Below, piece after piece: positions 8,348 to 17,144 of a stretch of 64,000 nt of DNA. The notes beneath the pieces were generated by a model. The model made no database searches. It was not told the DNA's origin and saw nothing but the letters and a program-made list of their open reading frames with translations. Origin of the DNA: Williamsia sp. (GTDB lineage: Bacteria > Bacteroidota > Bacteroidia > Chitinophagales > Chitinophagaceae); NCBI GenBank assembly GCA_015069695.1, contig JADCRZ010000002.1, forward strand, positions 62,001-126,000. Direction: 5' to 3'. Position 1 is the stretch's first letter. The number at the start of each line of letters is the position of its first letter. The translations under genes were made by a program, and so were the position numbers.

Positions 8348-11176
8348 TTAAAATCGATACTTCACGCCACCGCGTGCCGTATATCCGTAAAATTGTTTTT
8401 CATACAATCTGTTCCGCACGCCCAGGTAATCTGTTTGCGGCGCATTGAGCAGGTTCGTGGCTTCCGCATACACGGTGAGGCGTTTGGTGACGCGGTAGGA
8501 AGCATTGGCATCAAGCTGCACCCGGTCGTTGCGGATGATGTCGGTAGCATCGTTGGTGCCCAGCGCTACGGTGTAGGACCCGTTGTAGTTGATATTGCCT
8601 TGTACGGTAAAGCCTTTCACCGTATAAGAAAGCGAGCCGTTGGCCGTATGCTTGGCCTGTCCCGGCAGACGCAGGTCTTTGCGCAGCTGTGCATCGGCGT
8701 TAGACTGTACATAGGTGTAGTTGGCATATACCGTAAAGCCCTTTAAGAAACCCGGTAAAAAGGTCAAATTGGTTTGTGCGTTGATCTCTACCCCCAACAC
8801 TTTGGCCACATCACCGTTGTAGGTTTTGTAGTAAAGCCAGTTCACATAATTCTTTGCCTCCGGAAATTCGTTGCCGGTAAGGGTAACTACACTATTGTAT
8901 TGGAAATAGTCGATGTTTTTGTAAAAGGCACCTACCGAAACAATACCCAGGTTTTTGAGATAATGCTCTAAAGAAAGATCGTAGTTGGTGGTGAAAGCCG
9001 GCTTCAGATCGGGATTGCCATCGGTGAGGGTGGTGTTCAGGATGCTGACCACGCGGCTGGGCACCAGCTCGTTGAAGTTGGGGCGTGAGTAACCGAAAGA
9101 AAGGGCAGCACGGGCAACCGTGTTTTTTGCCAGGTCGTATTTGGCCTGCAGGTTGGGTAAGAACTTGGTGTAATTGTATTGTGTATGCGTGGGGATGGAA
9201 GAAGTAAGGTTGCCGCTTGCATCCTGGTTCACCAGGTTGGCGCGGTAGTCGACTCCGGTGCGCTCTACCCGCAAGCCACCCAGCAGCATCAGCTTTTTGA
9301 ACTGGATCCTGTTCATCACGTAACCCGATGTGACGTTCTCATCGGCGTCATAAAAATACGTATCAACGGCCACCTGGTTGAGTGATTTGTTGGCGGGAAA
9401 ATAATTCTGGTTGTTGCGGAAAAAACTGATGGTGCCGTCTTTGCTCACCGAACGGCCAAAGGTTAAATTGCCATCCAGCAGGTCGGCATCCAGTTCATCT
9501 TCGCCTACGAAATTGGTTAAGTTGCCGATGGCTGCCGGACCGTTAAAAGTAGCTGTGGAATAGCTGGGCCGGTAGCGCTTGTTGGTCATGCGTTTGATCT
9601 TCACCCCCGCTTTTACATACGCATCGTTGTTGGCGATCTTGTAGTTGAAGGTGGCGTTGAGGCGGGCTACAAAATTGCGCCCTTCCGAATTGAAGTTGTT
9701 GGCCTCATACGTGTTGTAGGTATACAGGGAGGCATTGTTCTTGGCATCTGTTGAACCGGTGGCCTGTATATAATCGCCATTGAGTTGTTTAATGGTGAGC
9801 GGTACATTTCCGGTGATGTAATTGTATGTATCAGCGGTCTGCTCCAGCTTTGATTTGGTAAGAAACAAACCTCCATCAAGGCGGAGGCGGCTGAACTGTT
9901 TCTCTCCTTCCAGGCTAAAGTTCAGGTTGTCGTTGTTGATGTCTCTTGTCATCAGTTCGTTGTAGCCGCGGCCGCGGGTGGTGGTGTATATGCCATCGGT
10001 GGTGCGGGTGGTATTGGCCGTTTGCATGCGGGTACGCTTGCGAAAGCGGACAGCCTCGTTTTCCAGGTTGTTATAGGTGGCATTGAAAATGATCGATGCG
10101 GTAGGGTCGAAATTGTAGTCGAGGGTAACGGTGGCGCCGCGGCGGGTGCGCAGGTTATCCAGGTGGAGGAGACGGATATCGGTCGGGAACAGGATGCTGC
10201 CTTTTCCATCGCCGAAATCTTTTGGCTGCCATACCTGTGCATTGATCTCATCATACCCGTTGTTGGTGCGGTAATAGCTGCCATAAGCGGCCAGTCCAAG
10301 CTTGCCGTTCGGGTTTTTATCTGTTTGAAAGAAGCGCTGGTTATAGCTTAGGTTGCCGATGCCGTTGGCTTTGTTGCGCAGCTTGTTGTAACCGCCACCG
10401 AGGTCGGCCGAGATGCGGGGCTTCAGGCCAACAGCCGTGGGTGTTTTTAAATTGATGGCGCCGGCAATGGCATCTCCGTCCAGATCAGGCGTAAGGGTTT
10501 TTACCACTTCCATGGAAGACAAGATGTTGGCCGGTACCAGGTCGAGCTGGGCATTGCGCTGTCCCAATTCCTGCGTGCCCATGATCTGTTCACCGTTCAC
10601 ATTGATATTGGTAAAATTGCCCGGCGTGCCGCGCAGCTGTACGGTAGAGCCTTCGTTTTGCTCACGGCCGATGGTTACGCCCGGCAGGCGCTGCAGCGAT
10701 TCAGCAACGTTGAGGTCGGGAAACCGGCCCATCAGATCGGCGGATATAACCTGCTTCAGGTTGTCTGCATTGCGCTGCTGGTTGAGGGCTTTTTGCTGTC
10801 CTTCCAGGATGCCTGTTACCCGCACGGATTCCAGCAGCTTGCTGCCGGATACAAGGCGGATATTGTTCACCGTGGTTTCGCCACCGGTTACCTGGATGGT
10901 TTTTTCAATCGGATCAAAACCCATGTAGTTGATCTGCAGGGTATAGCTGCCGGGCGCCAGATCTGCCAATACAAAATCACCGGCCGTGTTGGTGACAGCG
11001 CCCCGCGTGCTTCCTTTGATCCTGATCGAAGCGCCGGGCAGGGCTCCGCCTTGCTCGTCAACGATCTTACCGCGGACAATGCCTTTTGTTTGTGACCAGA
11101 CCGGTGTGCTGGTGAATGCCAGCAGCAAAACTGCGAGCAGGCCCGGTAGCAGAAATTTGAATGTAGATGTTTGCAT
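8348..11176 (-). CDS. TonB-dependent receptor of the amino-sugar operon
   Basis: 942 residues. A signal peptide covers residues 1-29 (ends VWSQ). A carboxypeptidase-regulatory-like domain follows (~30-110; GIVRGKIVDEQGGALPGASI). The plug (~115-235) includes VAESLQRLPGVTIGREQNEGSTVQLRG and TPDLDGDAIAGAINL, typical of the TIGR01782 (Xanthomonas/Caulobacter type) receptors. The rest is a 22-strand barrel ending in the terminal aromatic GGVKYRF. It differs from SusC proteins and has no SusD partner. Position between hexosaminidase-type enzymes and NagB suggests import of amino-sugar oligosaccharides across the outer membrane; the substrate is inference. Confidence 0.92.
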   Translation of the reverse strand: MQTSTFKFLLPGLLAVLLLAFTSTPVWSQTKGIVRGKIVDEQGGALPGASIRIKGSTRGAVTNTAGDFVLADLAPGSYTLQINYMGFDPIEKTIQVTGGETTVNNIRLVSGSKLLESVRVTGILEGQQKALNQQRNADNLKQVISADLMGRFPDLNVAESLQRLPGVTIGREQNEGSTVQLRGTPGNFTNINVNGEQIMGTQELGQRNAQLDLVPANILSSMEVVKTLTPDLDGDAIAGAINLKTPTAVGLKPRISADLGGGYNKLRNKANGIGNLSYNQRFFQTDKNPNGKLGLAAYGSYYRTNNGYDEINAQVWQPKDFGDGKGSILFPTDIRLLHLDNLRTRRGATVTLDYNFDPTASIIFNATYNNLENEAVRFRKRTRMQTANTTRTTDGIYTTTRGRGYNELMTRDINNDNLNFSLEGEKQFSRLRLDGGLFLTKSKLEQTADTYNYITGNVPLTIKQLNGDYIQATGSTDAKNNASLYTYNTYEANNFNSEGRNFVARLNATFNYKIANNDAYVKAGVKIKRMTNKRYRPSYSTATFNGPAAIGNLTNFVGEDELDADLLDGNLTFGRSVSKDGTISFFRNNQNYFPANKSLNQVAVDTYFYDADENVTSGYVMNRIQFKKLMLLGGLRVERTGVDYRANLVNQDASGNLTSSIPTHTQYNYTKFLPNLQAKYDLAKNTVARAALSFGYSRPNFNELVPSRVVSILNTTLTDGNPDLKPAFTTNYDLSLEHYLKNLGIVSVGAFYKNIDYFQYNSVVTLTGNEFPEAKNYVNWLYYKTYNGDVAKVLGVEINAQTNLTFLPGFLKGFTVYANYTYVQSNADAQLRKDLRLPGQAKHTANGSLSYTVKGFTVQGNINYNGSYTVALGTNDATDIIRNDRVQLDANASYRVTKRLTVYAEATNLLNAPQTDYLGVRNRLYEKQFYGYTARGGVKYRF

Positions 11177-11254
11177 AAAAGATGAACGTTTACTTATTGA
11201 TAGATGGGTTCAGGTCATGAGGCGAAGAGAGAAATAAAAATGCCAGCATGGCTA

Positions 11255-12505
11255 TTACTTATTTGTTTGTTTGAAGTTTAAGTAATCAACTAAGAACCGG
11301 ACCGCAAAGCTGGTTCCGATGTCGCGGTTCACCAGCCATATCTTGCCGTTTCGGTTGCGCATGCGCGTTTCCAGGATGGCGCCGCGGAGATTTTTATCAG
11401 GATGCGTTTCGCTGTAGCGGTTGCGGATGATCCAATCGGCTGATTTTTCGATGTAGGGTAAGAATTCGCTATAGCCGGCTTTGGCCAGTTGGATCCATAC
11501 AATGCCTGCCATGGCTACCGCCGAGCCTGTAACCGAGCTGCGGTCGGGACTGCGGCCATCGGTGTAATTGACGTAGAAGATAGTGCCGTCTTTTTGTTGT
11601 GCTTTGGCATAGGTACGGGCTGTGCGCAGGGCTGCTTCCAGGTATTGCTTGTTGCCGTTGAATTTCCAGGTTTGCAGGAGCGATTCCGCATACCAGAGAT
11701 TGAAGCGGGGATGGAAAGAATGTTCGCTGGCCGTATTGGGCATAAACTGCATCCACAAACCATTGGGATCTTCCAGCTTAACTACACTGTTCGAGAGGGT
11801 CAGATGGGCATTTAAGAATTCCTTCTTTTGCGAAAATTGGTAGGCATCCAGGAAGATCCAGCCTTCTGTGTTGGGCCGGGAGATATCGTACAGGGTTTGG
11901 TCTTTTTTGTCTTTCCAGAATGGACTGTGCTCTTTTTGTACTTCGCCGCTTACCAGGTCAACATTGTCGTAGCAAATGCCTTTTGCGGAATCATACAGGT
12001 TGTTTAGCATCCACTGTGCCGCAGCAGTAGCTACCCGGGCCCATTTGGGATCACCGGTCACGCGCGACAGTTCATAAGGACCGGGTGAGCCGTCAGATAT
12101 GGTCGCAAATACAATGGTAGAGTCGCCGATGTCATCACCATGAACCGCGCCCAGCATGCCTTTGAGGCGGGGATGGTCTTTGATCTGCAGGCTGATCCAG
12201 AAATCGCCGGCTTTTTTCGCCGCAGCCAGCCAGCGGGCATTGCCGGTTTGTTTGTAAGCGGCCAGCAGGGCATAAACGGCTTGTCCGGTATGCCAGGGCA
12301 CTTCGTAGGGATACCAACTGCCTTCTGTCAAGTTGTAATCGCAGCGCGATTTGCCCTGCTCATCCAGCATGGTATTGGCGATATAGCCGGCCATCTGGTT
12401 GATGGCCTCTGTAGCAGCCTGTTTGCTGACCTGCCCCCGCGCAACCTGCACCAACAGAGGGATCATCATGGCCAACCGGATAACCTGTTTAATTGTCTGC
12501 TTCAT
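11255..12505 (-). CDS. secreted six-hairpin (alpha/alpha) glycosidase-like protein
   Basis: 416 residues from the ATG at 12505. An upstream in-frame start at 12523 would lengthen the protein by 6 residues and deepen the overlap with the GH20 gene. The signal peptide is MKQTIKQVIRLAMMIPLLVQVARG. The body shows repeated helix pairs with Trp- and Gly-rich junctions (WYPYEVPWHTGQAVYALLAAY, GWIFLDAYQF, FNLWYAESLLQTW), as in six-hairpin glycosidases and C5-epimerase-like proteins. I cannot assign a GH family; GH88/105-like hydrolases and glucuronyl epimerases are alternatives. The first 17 bases overlap the 3' end of the GH20 gene, so co-translation is likely. Function in trimming the same glycan is inferred. 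Confidence 0.75.
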   Translation of the reverse strand: MKQTIKQVIRLAMMIPLLVQVARGQVSKQAATEAINQMAGYIANTMLDEQGKSRCDYNLTEGSWYPYEVPWHTGQAVYALLAAYKQTGNARWLAAAKKAGDFWISLQIKDHPRLKGMLGAVHGDDIGDSTIVFATISDGSPGPYELSRVTGDPKWARVATAAAQWMLNNLYDSAKGICYDNVDLVSGEVQKEHSPFWKDKKDQTLYDISRPNTEGWIFLDAYQFSQKKEFLNAHLTLSNSVVKLEDPNGLWMQFMPNTASEHSFHPRFNLWYAESLLQTWKFNGNKQYLEAALRTARTYAKAQQKDGTIFYVNYTDGRSPDRSSVTGSAVAMAGIVWIQLAKAGYSEFLPYIEKSADWIIRNRYSETHPDKNLRGAILETRMRNRNGKIWLVNRDIGTSFAVRFLVDYLNFKQTNK

Positions 12506-14990
12506 GCTCCCCGTTTTTTGCATTCAAGGTGTATTTGTGTTTGTGATTGGTAACAGGCTCAGGCGTATCAAGCCGGAATGTATAAACCCAGCTGGCGGGC
12601 CGGGAGGGTATTTTCAGGACGATGTGGTTCACTCCCTTTTTCAGCGGCAGGGTGAAACTTCTTTCATCCTTTTCTGGCATAGCTGCCGAAACCTGTGCGC
12701 TGTTCAGGTATAGCTCTACACCCTCACCCGCTGCAAGCGCCTTTAAGGTGCGTGGCTTGTCTGCATTGATGGAGCAGTAAGCATAGGCTACACCAGTAGT
12801 GGTTTGATAATAGCTGCCCAGGTCTACAATGCCACCATCTTCTGAGATCCACTTTTTCCATCGGTAATTCTTTCCCTTCCAAAGCGCCATGTCCCCAGGT
12901 TTGGGAGGCACGTTAAAGGCAGGATCTTCTGAATAGAGAAACCGGGGAATCCCGGTTGTATCAAAAGGACCAGCCAGCAGCCAGTTTTGAAAATAAGTTG
13001 ACCCGCTCACTTTGATGCCCAGTCCGATTTCCGCAGGGGCAGGCATGGTACTGGCTGTAACGGCCTTGGATAAACGCCTGTTCAGCTGTTCCAAACCCCG
13101 GATCTTGCTGTCAAAGGTTTTCAAGTTTACATCCAGCCAGTAAGGCTGGTTTTCCCTGTTCCAGAGCCGGGTGTATGTTTCCTTCAGCAACCGGTAGCGG
13201 TCTGTCAGCCGGGCAACGGTTTGCATGGCTTCCCTGATCTGGCCCTTGTTGCCCGTGAGACGGGCATGCGTATATTCATTTACCACCCCGGCCAGCTGCA
13301 GCCTGGAATCCATCAGGAGCTCCAGCTGTTGAAGGGTAAACCGGAGCGCAGCCCCGTCTTCCTCGTTGCGCAAGGGGCGGCCGGTTTGCAGCAGGTTCAA
13401 TGCTTCCTTTACAATGGAATTTATTTGTGGTACGGACTGGTTGTTTTGAAGCAGCCCTTTTCCACTGTCGGGCAGCAGTTTTTGGGTCCATACCTGGTCG
13501 GTTAAGTTGTATGTAAGCGGAATGTTCCGCAGTTCCATCAGCTTGTTCAGGGCTTTTACATAGTTGCCATCCGGTGTGCCGTATGCGGTCAGTCCATAGC
13601 GCTGGTCAAATGTCAGATTGCCCGTCCCTGCTGTATTCCAGCCTTTTTCTGCAGCCATGTATACCCCGTACCAGTCGTTGTTAAAAGAGCACATGCCGCC
13701 ATCATCCCAAACAGTTGTCAGCGTGCCTGTGGCGCCGGCCCTTTTGCCTGCGGATAAGAAACCGGCAATATTGCCTTTGGCCGTTTTCAGGTCAGGAAAG
13801 AGGCGGTTGGAGTTCACGATGCCCGGACAAACAATGAATTTCAGTCCGCGCTGTACAAACGGTTTTATCCAGGCCTCATACGAGGGCTGGTCGCCATACT
13901 CCCAGGTAAGATAAACAATGTCTTTGGGTAGCAGGTCCAGTATTTCTTCGTGCTGCAGCGCGATGTCGCCCCACATCATCAGTTGCTTGCCATTCTTTTT
14001 GAGCAGATCATACAAAAAGCGGATGTGGCCGGCATAATAGCGAGCTATGCCGACGCTGTCTACATAGGGTTTTGATTTGCCCTTGCCCAGGTCAAAGGTC
14101 TCATCGCAGTTTACATTAAAATAGGGGGAAGGAAACACCTTGCACAGGTCGCTGATCACGCCGGTTAAGAACTGCCGGGCTTTTGGATCGAGCGGGGAGA
14201 TCATGGTAGAGGTTTCGCCGATCGATGCGTATTGGGGCAGCGAGAGGATGTTGTTGAAATGCCCGAACGATTGAAAGCTGCCTACGAGCTCGATGTGGAA
14301 ACGGGCCGCATAGCTGGCCAGCTCCCGGATATCGTCTATGGTAAACTTGCCGTTGACCGGCGCAAAGTCAGGGTAGGAGGGCGGCTGCACCACATGCTCG
14401 ATATAAAATGAGAGCGAATTAAATTTTAATTCAGCCAATCGCTCGATCTGCTTTTTGACCACGCTAATTTGCGGGATCGGGCCGCGGCTGATGTCATCAT
14501 ACACGCCCCTGTTGGCGAACTGGGGCCAGTCGAGGATCACCAGGGAGCGGTTCCAGCCGGCGCGGGTAAGTTGTTTGAGCGATTGCAAGCCGTAGAACAA
14601 ACCAGCTTCTGTATTGGCGGCAATAACCATGCGTTTGGGCTCAACAACCAGCAGGTATCCTTCCTGGCCGATCTTTGTTTGCCAGTTTGGTGAAACCGCT
14701 TGAAGGGGCGCGTTGGTACCGGGCGAGTTGCTGAGCACAAGCGCGCATGTTTGCACGTTATCTTCAACCCGTTGTTCATCGGCCAGCAGTTGCCAGTTGG
14801 CAGCCAGTCTTTCTATGATGGCAGGCTCAGCACCGGTGAACTGTAAATGGTGGCTGAGCTTCACCGCAGCCCCTTCTTCCCTATAGCTTTGCGGATAGGG
14901 CAGCACTGGCAGGGGGGGAGCAGCTGCTGCCGGGAGCATGCCAGTGAAGCTTGCCAACCATATAAACAGTATAAGCCTTTTTATATTCAT
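12489..14990 (-). CDS. secreted GH20 beta-N-acetylhexosaminidase
   Basis: 833 residues. A signal peptide covers residues 1-24 (ends PAAAA). The GH20 N-terminal alpha/beta domain spans ~25-155 (EGYLLVVEPKRMVIAANTEAGLFYGLQSLKQL is diagnostic). The TIM-barrel catalytic domain is ~158-500 and includes RGVYDDISRGPIP and the catalytic Asp296-Glu297 pair in the context NVNCDETFDLG, a variant of the common GGDE motif. The last ~170 residues form a beta-rich accessory region. GH20 enzymes remove terminal GlcNAc or GalNAc by substrate-assisted catalysis. It lies 16 bases downstream of a NagP-like transporter and upstream of the six-hairpin gene, consistent with periplasmic or surface release of GlcNAc for uptake. 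Confidence 0.9.
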   Translation of the reverse strand: MNIKRLILFIWLASFTGMLPAAAAPPLPVLPYPQSYREEGAAVKLSHHLQFTGAEPAIIERLAANWQLLADEQRVEDNVQTCALVLSNSPGTNAPLQAVSPNWQTKIGQEGYLLVVEPKRMVIAANTEAGLFYGLQSLKQLTRAGWNRSLVILDWPQFANRGVYDDISRGPIPQISVVKKQIERLAELKFNSLSFYIEHVVQPPSYPDFAPVNGKFTIDDIRELASYAARFHIELVGSFQSFGHFNNILSLPQYASIGETSTMISPLDPKARQFLTGVISDLCKVFPSPYFNVNCDETFDLGKGKSKPYVDSVGIARYYAGHIRFLYDLLKKNGKQLMMWGDIALQHEEILDLLPKDIVYLTWEYGDQPSYEAWIKPFVQRGLKFIVCPGIVNSNRLFPDLKTAKGNIAGFLSAGKRAGATGTLTTVWDDGGMCSFNNDWYGVYMAAEKGWNTAGTGNLTFDQRYGLTAYGTPDGNYVKALNKLMELRNIPLTYNLTDQVWTQKLLPDSGKGLLQNNQSVPQINSIVKEALNLLQTGRPLRNEEDGAALRFTLQQLELLMDSRLQLAGVVNEYTHARLTGNKGQIREAMQTVARLTDRYRLLKETYTRLWNRENQPYWLDVNLKTFDSKIRGLEQLNRRLSKAVTASTMPAPAEIGLGIKVSGSTYFQNWLLAGPFDTTGIPRFLYSEDPAFNVPPKPGDMALWKGKNYRWKKWISEDGGIVDLGSYYQTTTGVAYAYCSINADKPRTLKALAAGEGVELYLNSAQVSAAMPEKDERSFTLPLKKGVNHIVLKIPSRPASWVYTFRLDTPEPVTNHKHKYTLNAKNGEHEADN

Positions 14991-15006
14991 ATTCTAACAG
15001 GCACGA

Positions 15007-16305
15007 TTATGCGCTCGCCATCTGCGCAGCCGGTGTTTTTTGTGTACGCGACACATAATAATAAATGTTGTAGAGGTAACAGGGGATAAGCAGCCCGTAA
15101 GCCAGCTGGTTGTTGGTTGTGCGGGCCAGCCAGCCATAAGCCAGTGGCAGCAGGGCACCACCCGCGATCCCCATGATCAGGATGGCGGAGCCCAAGTTGA
15201 GCAACCTGCCCGATAACCCATCAAGCGCCAGTGGCCAGATAGCAGGCCAGAGCAGGGCATTGGCCAGTCCGAGCAAGGCAACAAAAGCCACGGAGGCTTT
15301 GCCCGGAACCAGTACGGCCAGCGCCACCAGCACACAACCCAGCAGGGACGAGTACAAAAAAGCCTTGCCCTGCGATACCAAGCGGGGAATAAACAAAGCA
15401 CCGAATAAATAACCGGTGAGCATAGAGGCCAGCGTGTAAGCCGTGAGTCCCTTTGCCACATCCAGCCGGATGCCGTGGTAGATGCCATAATTGCTAATGG
15501 TGTCACCGGCGATGACTTCTACCGCTACCGTCACAAAAATGGCCATAAAACCGGCAAAGAACCGGCGCTTCACGCGGTTGTCTATGCTGCCTTCCACACC
15601 CGCTGTTCCTCCATCCTGTGTTGGAGCTATTTCAGGTAGGTGCGCCCATTTCAGGGCTATGGCTATCACCACCATAATCACCGTCAGCACCGCGTACGGC
15701 GCGATCACGGCGCGGGCCAGTCTATCGAGGCGCCTGGCTTTGCCCGCCGGGTCCAGCTGTGCCAACTCGTGTAATAAGCCATCAGAATTTTTCAGGATGA
15801 TGGCGCCCAACACCAGCGGTGCCAGGATGCCTGCAAACTTGTTGCAGATGCCCATCATGCTGATGCGCTGTGCAGCGCTTTCCGGCGGACCCAGCTTGGT
15901 TATATAGGGATTGACAGCCGTTTGCAGCAGGGTAGTTCCCGATCCTACCACAAACAAACCGGTCAGAAACAGGGGATAGGCACGCTGCAGGGCAGCTGGT
16001 ATAAACAGCAAACAGCCGGCGGCCATTACAACCAGTCCGATCTGCATGCCCCGGATCATGCCTGTAACCTGCAACAGCCTGCTGGAAGGCAGGGCCATCA
16101 GGGTATAGGAAATATAAAAGGCAAAGGTTACCAGGTAAGCCTGCCATTCTTCCAGTTCGCAGGCAATCCGGAGATAAGGGATCAGGGTACCATTGACCCA
16201 GGTGATAAAGCCAAAGGTGAAAAAGAAAAAACCAATGGTGAGTATCTGTCTGACGTAGGCACCCCGGCCGGATTGATGAAGCGGGATTGATTGTTCCATG
16301 CTCAA
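15007..16305 (-). CDS. sugar MFS transporter, NagP/FucP-like (FHS family)
   Basis: 432 residues with about 12 membrane segments. FFFFTFGFITWVNGTLIPYLR near residue 26, the pair of loops around LLQTAVNPYITKLGPPESAAQRISMMGICNKFAG (residues ~125-160), and GxxADR-like helix ends are characteristic of FucP-family proton symporters, including GlcNAc permease NagP of Bacteroidota and Shewanella. The start codon overlaps the MurQ stop by 4 bases, and the GH20 gene follows after 16. The context points to GlcNAc (or chitobiose) uptake across the inner membrane; glucose, galactose or fucose are alternatives for this family. Confidence 0.85.
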   Translation of the reverse strand: MSMEQSIPLHQSGRGAYVRQILTIGFFFFTFGFITWVNGTLIPYLRIACELEEWQAYLVTFAFYISYTLMALPSSRLLQVTGMIRGMQIGLVVMAAGCLLFIPAALQRAYPLFLTGLFVVGSGTTLLQTAVNPYITKLGPPESAAQRISMMGICNKFAGILAPLVLGAIILKNSDGLLHELAQLDPAGKARRLDRLARAVIAPYAVLTVIMVVIAIALKWAHLPEIAPTQDGGTAGVEGSIDNRVKRRFFAGFMAIFVTVAVEVIAGDTISNYGIYHGIRLDVAKGLTAYTLASMLTGYLFGALFIPRLVSQGKAFLYSSLLGCVLVALAVLVPGKASVAFVALLGLANALLWPAIWPLALDGLSGRLLNLGSAILIMGIAGGALLPLAYGWLARTTNNQLAYGLLIPCYLYNIYYYVSRTQKTPAAQMASA

Positions 16306-17120
16306 GAATTGGGTTTGTTTTCCAGGGCAGCTTTTACACTGCCGTGTTCCAGCAAAAGATTTTTAGCCTGCTCGTAATTGGTGATGCCGCTTTTTTCCAT
16401 CAGCATGCGCACGCCGCGGTCGACCAGCTTTTCGTTGGTGATCTGCATGTTTACCATCCTGTTGTCCTGTACCCGTCCCAGGCGGATCATGACGGCGGTA
16501 GAAATCATGTTGAGCACCATCTTCTGGGCCGTTCCTGCTTTCATGCGGGTGCTGCCGGTCACAAATTCAGGGCCTACCACTGCTTCCACTGCATAATCAG
16601 CCCACGCTGATATGGGTGAACCCTGGTTGCATACAATGCAGCCGGTTCGGATGCCTTGCTGCTGCGCTTGCTTCAGCGCACCCAGTACGTAAGGCGTGGT
16701 ACCGCTGGCTGCAATTCCTATCACGACGTCTCCGGAGTTGATGCCGTATGCCTGCAGATCGGTCCAGCCCTGTTCCTCGCTGTCTTCTGCGTCTTCAATG
16801 CCATAACGCAAAGCCCCCTCACCCCCGGCCATCACACCAATAACATGAGCAGGCGGTACGCCAAAAGTGGGCGGACATTCACTGGCGTCCAGCACACCCA
16901 GCCTGCCGCTGGTGCCGGCGCCGATGTAAAACAAACGGCCTCCTTCCTCCATCTTGCCGGCAATAAAATCAACCAGGGCAGTGATGATGGGCAGGACTTT
17001 TTTCACGGAGCCGGCCACCGTTGCATCTTCTTCGTTGATGTGCAGCAGCAGCTCTCCCGTTGGCATGGCTTCCAGGTTTCTGTAGGAGGAAGGCTGTTCT
17101 GTTGTTTTTATAAATTCCAC
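16302..17120 (-). CDS. murQ: N-acetylmuramic acid 6-phosphate etherase
   Basis: 272 residues. MurQ cleaves the D-lactyl ether of MurNAc-6-phosphate to give GlcNAc-6-phosphate, in the cytoplasm. The N-terminus TTEQPSSYRNLEAMPTGELLLHINEED is typical. The SIS fold shows IGAGTSGRLGVLDASECPPTFG (the catalytic Glu in SECPP), IEDAEDSEEQG, GIAASGTTPYVLGAL and the family signature GPEFVTGSTRMKAGTAQKMVLNMIST. The C-terminus is about 25 residues shorter than in E. coli MurQ. It overlaps the transporter gene downstream by 4 bases. No MurNAc kinase (AnmK, MurK or AmgK) is seen nearby, so the source of MurNAc-6-phosphate must lie elsewhere. Confidence 0.95.
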   Translation of the reverse strand: MEFIKTTEQPSSYRNLEAMPTGELLLHINEEDATVAGSVKKVLPIITALVDFIAGKMEEGGRLFYIGAGTSGRLGVLDASECPPTFGVPPAHVIGVMAGGEGALRYGIEDAEDSEEQGWTDLQAYGINSGDVVIGIAASGTTPYVLGALKQAQQQGIRTGCIVCNQGSPISAWADYAVEAVVGPEFVTGSTRMKAGTAQKMVLNMISTAVMIRLGRVQDNRMVNMQITNEKLVDRGVRMLMEKSGITNYEQAKNLLLEHGSVKAALENKPNS

Positions 17121-17144
17121 GCTGATCGTTGTTTGATAAAAGAC

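Noticed and set aside
8774-11237. Many open frames on the plus strand opposite the TonB receptor, and similar ones opposite the other large receptors
   Set aside because: They are antisense shadows of GC-rich genes, with no family signatures and Cys/Arg/His-rich composition.
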